Positions 60,370-64,000 of a stretch of DNA of 64,000 bases are shown here, one piece after another. Made by a program: the position numbers and the translations under genes. This stretch comes from CAKAHY01 sp963522175 (GTDB lineage Bacteria; Bacillota; Clostridia; Lachnospirales; Lachnospiraceae): the NCBI GenBank assembly GCA_963522175.1, contig CAUQXC010000003.1, positions 186,001 through 250,000 of the forward strand. Reading direction: 5' to 3'. The notes below the pieces were generated by a model. The model made no database searches, was not told the DNA's origin, and worked only from the letters and a program-made list of their open reading frames with translations. Within the stretch, counting starts at the first letter, position 1, and each line of letters begins with the position of its first letter.

Positions 60370-61269
60370 TTAAAATAATTTTTTCTTTTTATATAAACTA
60401 TACAATCTCATTATATTTTTATCAAGATATAGCTTTAAAACTATATATATGAGATAGTATATACCAATTCGTCCCTTTATATCAAGGTCCGCAAGCATAA
60501 TATTTTCGTTGAAAACCGGAACAAGCTTTACACTCCTGTAATACATAGGATAAAATAAACTTACATACACAAGGACATCTCCCGTCGTTGCAGGGTCTTC
60601 AAATCCGAATTTCACATTACCTCTTATCTTTCTCGGCAATATATGCTTTAAGAGCTTGATTACAAGCTCCCACAAAGTTCTCAGAGCCGCCGCATGTCTT
60701 TCATCTCTTAAAGTTCTTAAAATCCTGTCTTTTCTTTTGCTGATATTTTTAAATTTTCTCTTTATTTTTCTGAAAAAGTCCTTTATCCTCTCATTGAAAA
60801 GTATTTTTTTTCGCTTTTTCTTCTTTTTCTTATGAGCTTTTACTTCGTACTCCTTAGGTTCGAACCTGACAGCCTCCTCATAACTTATAGGTTCCTCCTT
60901 ATTATCCGTGTTATAGGTTTTATCCTCTACGTCGTGCTCATATACATCCTCCTCATAATCATGCTCAAAGTTTTCAAAGCTTTCATCGGAAGCCTCTTCT
61001 TTTTTACTCTTAGGAAGATATTTAAAGCCGAAAATCTTAAAGCTGTAGTCAAGCGTTTCCTTATAACTGATATTCAATACAAAAATACGAAATATATATG
61101 AGGCTTTAAAAGTAATTTCCGCTTTTTTATCATATAGAATTTTTGCTTTATAGTTTATAGGCGAAAACAATACAAGCAGAATAAGTATAACAATAAGTGC
61201 AAGTATACACAATAAGGCAATACCTATAAACTTTAATATGCTTAAAATTATTCCAAGTACAGCAAACAT
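60370..61269 (-). CDS. DUF2953 family protein, YtfI-like
   Basis: About 299 residues from ATG 61269 (GGTGG upstream). One N-terminal hydrophobic segment (AVLGIILSILKFIGIALLCI... LIVILILLVLF) anchors it in the membrane. A middle acidic section (about 110-165) and a basic stretch (KKKKKKRKK-type) lead to the conserved C-terminal DUF2953 segment (RGNVKFGFEDPATTGDVLVY). YtfI in Bacillus is the neighbour of ytfJ. Function unknown. Confidence 0.85.
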   Translation of the reverse strand: MFAVLGIILSILKFIGIALLCILALIVILILLVLFSPINYKAKILYDKKAEITFKASYIFRIFVLNISYKETLDYSFKIFGFKYLPKSKKEEASDESFENFEHDYEEDVYEHDVEDKTYNTDNKEEPISYEEAVRFEPKEYEVKAHKKKKKKRKKILFNERIKDFFRKIKRKFKNISKRKDRILRTLRDERHAAALRTLWELVIKLLKHILPRKIRGNVKFGFEDPATTGDVLVYVSLFYPMYYRSVKLVPVFNENIMLADLDIKGRIGIYYLIYIVLKLYLDKNIMRLYSLYKKKKLF

Positions 61270-61285
61270 TTTTCCACCCTGCTTC

Positions 61286-61636
61286 TTACACTTCGTTCCT
61301 TTCAAAATAAGTCTTGTACTCAAAACCGCCTGTTTTAAGGTAAACTTCTTCAACTATATCTCTTATCAAAGAATGAGCCTCATATTTTGATATTGCCAAA
61401 CCTAAAATAAGAACATCATTTTTATCATTTTTCTTTCTGAAAATCCTTTTAATTAAGCCTTCCTTTACATTATACAGGTTATTGAATAAAACCTGACTGA
61501 ATATGCAAAGCTTTCCGTCAGCTATGGCAACAATATACAAAAATGGAGTCAAAGACCTTTTATTGACGGATTTCATCAGCTTAAACTTTTGTCTTGAAGC
61601 CTTTTCACCAAAAAATAATCTTTTACTCCACTTCAT
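61286..61636 (-). CDS. Hypothetical protein
   Basis: About 116 residues from ATG 61636 (GAGG 5 bases upstream). Basic and soluble, no signal or membrane segment (contains LYIVAIADGKLCIFSQVLFN and SLIRDIVEEVYLKTGGFEYK). It resembles no family I know. It lies between cinA and the YtfI-like gene where recA often follows cinA in Clostridia. Confidence 0.65.
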   Translation of the reverse strand: MKWSKRLFFGEKASRQKFKLMKSVNKRSLTPFLYIVAIADGKLCIFSQVLFNNLYNVKEGLIKRIFRKKNDKNDVLILGLAISKYEAHSLIRDIVEEVYLKTGGFEYKTYFERNEV

Positions 61637-61651
61637 ACTCACCTCTATAAA

Positions 61652-62389
61652 CTATGAATGTTTTTCCATGACACTTCTTCTGAGCAAATCAAGGGCCGCA
61701 TTTACAGACTGCTCCCTGACCTCTCTTCTGCTTCCGCTAAACCTGTGTTCCTCCACTTTTACACTATGGTCTATATAGCAAGCTATGTATACCAAGCCTA
61801 CAGGCTTTGTAGGTGTTCCTCCGTCAGGTCCCGCAATTCCGGTTATCGCAAGAGCCGCATCGGATCCTGAATTAAAGGTTGCTCCCGTAGCCATTTCTTT
61901 CGCCGTCTGCTCACTTACGGCTCCGTATTTTTTCAAGGTCATTTTACTTACATTAAGCGTCTTTCTTTTTGCTTTATTTGTATAGGTTATATAACCCTCT
62001 CTGAATACCTCGGAAACCCCCGGAACATCAATAAGTCTCGCAGCCAGCATTCCTCCCGTACATGATTCGGCAGTGGAAATACCTATCTCATTTTCTTCCA
62101 AAAGCTTTACAACAGCCATTTCCAGACTTATATTTTCCTTTGTCGTGAAAATACTGTCTCCGAAGAGCTGTTTGATTTCCTTATATACAGGCTTAATCTT
62201 CGACTTAGCCTCATCCTCCGTATCACCCGTAGCGGACAATACTATATTTACTTCCGCCGTTTCGGGAGTGCTGATTTTTATAGCCGGCTCTTCGTTCTCC
62301 ATAAAAACGGCTAAAGCCTCTCTTACTTTTTCTTCCGATATTCCGTAGCACTTTACGGTTTTATATCTGGTTACAACTGAATCACTCAT
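61652..62389 (-). CDS. CinA-like nicotinamide-nucleotide amidase lacking the N-terminal domain
   Basis: About 245 residues from ATG 62389 (AAAGGG upstream). Residues 1-85 resemble the KH-like middle domain of CinA (TRYKTVKCYGISEEKVREAL), and residues ~90-245 are the C-terminal PncC-type amidase: ISTAESCTGGMLAARL, GYITYTNKAKRKTLNV, LAITGIAGPDGGTPTKPVGL. The N-terminal MoaB/MPTase-like (COG1058, ADP-ribose pyrophosphatase) domain of full CinA is missing; no remnant lies upstream because pgsA ends 16 bases away. It should still deamidate NMN to nicotinate mononucleotide. Conserved neighbour of pgsA. Confidence 0.85.
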   Translation of the reverse strand: MSDSVVTRYKTVKCYGISEEKVREALAVFMENEEPAIKISTPETAEVNIVLSATGDTEDEAKSKIKPVYKEIKQLFGDSIFTTKENISLEMAVVKLLEENEIGISTAESCTGGMLAARLIDVPGVSEVFREGYITYTNKAKRKTLNVSKMTLKKYGAVSEQTAKEMATGATFNSGSDAALAITGIAGPDGGTPTKPVGLVYIACYIDHSVKVEEHRFSGSRREVREQSVNAALDLLRRSVMEKHS

Positions 62390-62404
62390 CTGTACCAACC
62401 CTTT

Positions 62405-62947
62405 CTAAACTTCCCCTTTTGTAATTACCCCTCGATTTTTCCATATATAATCAATCAATGATATAACAGTCAATACCAACATCAGATAAACAAAAAAAAC
62501 AGTCACGACCTTAAGCAAAGACCATTGTAAAATTAAAAGTATAACGGCTATCATCTGAAATATGGTCTTAAATTTTCCCCACTTACTTGCGGCAATAACT
62601 ATTCCCGCATCGCTTGCCACCAGCCTGAAACCGCTGATTATAAACTCTCTGGCTATTATTACTATCACTATCCATGCCTGTAAAAATCCGAGCTCCACAA
62701 AACATATAAGAGCCGAGCAAACCAAAAGCTTATCCGCAAGCGGATCCATAAATTTACCGAAATTCGTTATGAGATTATACTTTCTTGCTATATACCCGTC
62801 CAAAGTATCGGTAAGCGCCGCCAATATAAATACAAGCATGGCAATGTGCCTGAGTGCGGTGTTTTCTCCTCTTTGTGCCAGTAATAAGAACACGAAAAAA
62901 GGAATCATTAAAACTCTCAATATAGTTAATTTATTGGGTAGATTCAT
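62405..62947 (-). CDS. pgsA: CDP-diacylglycerol-glycerol-3-phosphate 3-phosphatidyltransferase
   Basis: A 180-residue integral membrane enzyme that makes phosphatidylglycerol phosphate. The CDP-alcohol phosphotransferase motif DGYIARKYNLITNFGKFMDP then LADK (about residues 49-72) gives D-G-x2-A-R-x8-G-x3-D-x3-D. Start MNLPNKLTILRVLMIPFFVF is typical. ATG overlaps the rimO stop (ATGA), the usual gene order. Confidence 0.96.
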   Translation of the reverse strand: MNLPNKLTILRVLMIPFFVFLLLAQRGENTALRHIAMLVFILAALTDTLDGYIARKYNLITNFGKFMDPLADKLLVCSALICFVELGFLQAWIVIVIIAREFIISGFRLVASDAGIVIAASKWGKFKTIFQMIAVILLILQWSLLKVVTVFFVYLMLVLTVISLIDYIWKNRGVITKGEV

Positions 62948-64000
62948 GCCAATTCTCCTATAAGATCATATTCCGAAGAGCCTGTTACCACAACATCGAC
63001 AAAATCGCCGGAAATGTGTTGAAATTCCGAATTTACAAAGATATATCCGTCGACTCCCGGAATATCCATGTACGACCTGCCTATATATATGTCTTCATCA
63101 TTGAACTTTCCTTCGATTAAAACCTTAAGTTTTTTTCCTACCATATTCTTCAACTTGTTTTTGGAAATTTCCTGCTGCAAAAGCATAATTTCATCTCTTC
63201 GCTCTTCCTTAAGGTTTTCATCTATATGATTATCAAATTTTTCGGCAACCGTCCCCTCCTCGGCACTGTAAGTAAATACTCCGAGTTTATCAAAACGCAT
63301 ATCCTTAACAAAGCCCTTAAGCTCCTCAAAATCTTCCTTTGTCTCTCCCGGAAAACCTGTAATGAGCGTAGTTCTTAAAGTTATATCCGGAATACGTTTT
63401 CTGAGCTTAGCTATAATATCCCTTATTTGCGACTGCATTGTACGCCTTGCCATACGTCTTAAAATGCTGTCGCTTGCATGTTGTATCGGTAAATCAAGAT
63501 ACTTGCATATCTTATCCTCACTTGCCATAACTTCAATGAGCTCGTCCGTAATCTCCTCCGGATAACAATATAAAATCCTTATCCATTCTATTCCTTCAAC
63601 CTTGACAAGCTTCTTTAAAAGCTCCGGAAGATACTTCTTTTTATAGATATCCGTTCCGTAAAGCGTGGTTTCCTGGGCTACAAGAATAAGCTCCCTAACT
63701 CCCTCGGAAGCAAGTCTGCCTGCCTGCAAAATTAAATCCTCCATAGGATAAGAACGGTAATGTCCTCTAAGACTCGGAATTATACAATAGGTACAGTTTT
63801 TATCACAACCCTCGGCGATTTTTAAATAAGCATACCAGTTTCCGCCGGAATTTCTTCTTTTCGTGCCTATGAGAGGCAATCTGTTTAAATCCAGAAACTC
63901 TACATTTTTTCTTCCTGCCAAAACCTCGTTGATAACCTCGACTATCTTATCGTAGCTCGAAGTTCCGACAAGAGCATCGACCTCGGGTATTTCCTTCAAT
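62944..64000 (-). CDS. rimO: Ribosomal protein S12 methylthiotransferase RimO (5' end beyond window)
   Basis: The C-terminal ~352 residues of a methylthiotransferase; the frame remains open to the right edge, and only the N-terminal ~90 residues of the UPF0004 domain are missing. The radical-SAM motif AEGCDKNCTYCIIPSLRG holds the CxxxCxxC cluster, followed by LDLPIQHASDSILRRMARRT and TTLITGFPGETKEDFEELKG. The C-terminal TRAM domain (GKKLKVLIEGKFNDEDIYIG) is present. IPSLRGHYRS and IPVDALVGT-type segments favour RimO (S12 Asp89) over MiaB. It heads the rimO-pgsA-cinA string. Confidence 0.93.
   Translation of the reverse strand, partial: LKEIPEVDALVGTSSYDKIVEVINEVLAGRKNVEFLDLNRLPLIGTKRRNSGGNWYAYLKIAEGCDKNCTYCIIPSLRGHYRSYPMEDLILQAGRLASEGVRELILVAQETTLYGTDIYKKKYLPELLKKLVKVEGIEWIRILYCYPEEITDELIEVMASEDKICKYLDLPIQHASDSILRRMARRTMQSQIRDIIAKLRKRIPDITLRTTLITGFPGETKEDFEELKGFVKDMRFDKLGVFTYSAEEGTVAEKFDNHIDENLKEERRDEIMLLQQEISKNKLKNMVGKKLKVLIEGKFNDEDIYIGRSYMDIPGVDGYIFVNSEFQHISGDFVDVVVTGSSEYDLIGELA

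Noticed and set aside
63997..64000. TTG at the right edge as the start of rimO
   Set aside because: The frame continues past the window, and the encoded residues match the interior of RimO, so this is not a start.
1..64000. CRISPR arrays, tRNA genes, insertion sequences, phage genes
   Set aside because: No regularly spaced repeats, cloverleaf sequences with CCA-type ends, transposase motifs or integrase motifs were seen while reading both strands.

Overview
The window reads as chromosome of a low-GC Gram-positive anaerobe of the class Clostridia. Small gene clusters typical of the family Lachnospiraceae (rpsO-pnp, dgt-dnaG-rpoD-trmK-nif3-uridine kinase, TIGR03960-TIGR03936-rng, rsmD-coaD, rpmB/asp23/DAK2-DegV/recG, rimO-pgsA-cinA) make that family the best guess; I cannot name a genus. 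Genes are densely packed. Most lie on the minus strand and are often coupled by overlapping stop and start codons. Start codons were reset from ribosome-binding sites where the longest open frame was clearly too long; TTG and GTG starts recur.

Layout. 1-7.4 kb: a PLP-dependent D-cysteine desulfhydrase-like gene cut by the left edge, an isochorismatase-like hydrolase, an ArsC/Spx protein, then a plus-strand nrdA-nrdB operon with a tandem NrdR-like operator and a coupled membrane glycerophosphodiesterase gene. 7.4-16.4 kb (minus): prolyl-tRNA editing protein, an odd TrpF, glycerol kinase, HAD hydrolase, MgtE, PNPase, S15 and ArgH, with structured leaders before pnp and rpsO.

16.4-22.3 kb is the main accessory region. 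It looks like a decayed RHS/YD-repeat polymorphic-toxin locus: a 33-residue signal-peptide stub behind a good promoter, a membrane-anchored protein, two orphan and frameshifted RHS fragments, at least one toxin/immunity-like gene pair, two BamE-like envelope paralogues, and a short piece resembling a 16S-23S rRNA spacer. 22.3-26.3 kb holds a TetR-controlled ABC exporter operon, a DUF6483-like gene and a secreted protein gene.

26.3-33.5 kb: RNase P RNA, then the macromolecular-synthesis operon (dGTPase, primase, major sigma factor, TrmK, Nif3, uridine-kinase-like). 33.5-53 kb: a long minus-strand run of housekeeping genes for topology, RNA modification, RNase G, Holliday-junction resolution, CoA synthesis, cell-wall cross-linking, RecG and fatty-acid kinase, ending at divergent asp23/rpmB promoters. 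53.4-59.9 kb is an alpha-galactoside uptake and hydrolysis operon (binding protein, two permeases, GH36 alpha-galactosidase) with a divergent AraC regulator. 60-64 kb: GerW/YtfJ and YtfI-like proteins, an unknown gene, a CinA lacking its N-terminal domain, PgsA and the 3' part of rimO.

No tRNA, rRNA gene, CRISPR array, transposase or phage gene was seen. Every function is assigned from motifs and family memory, without database searches.
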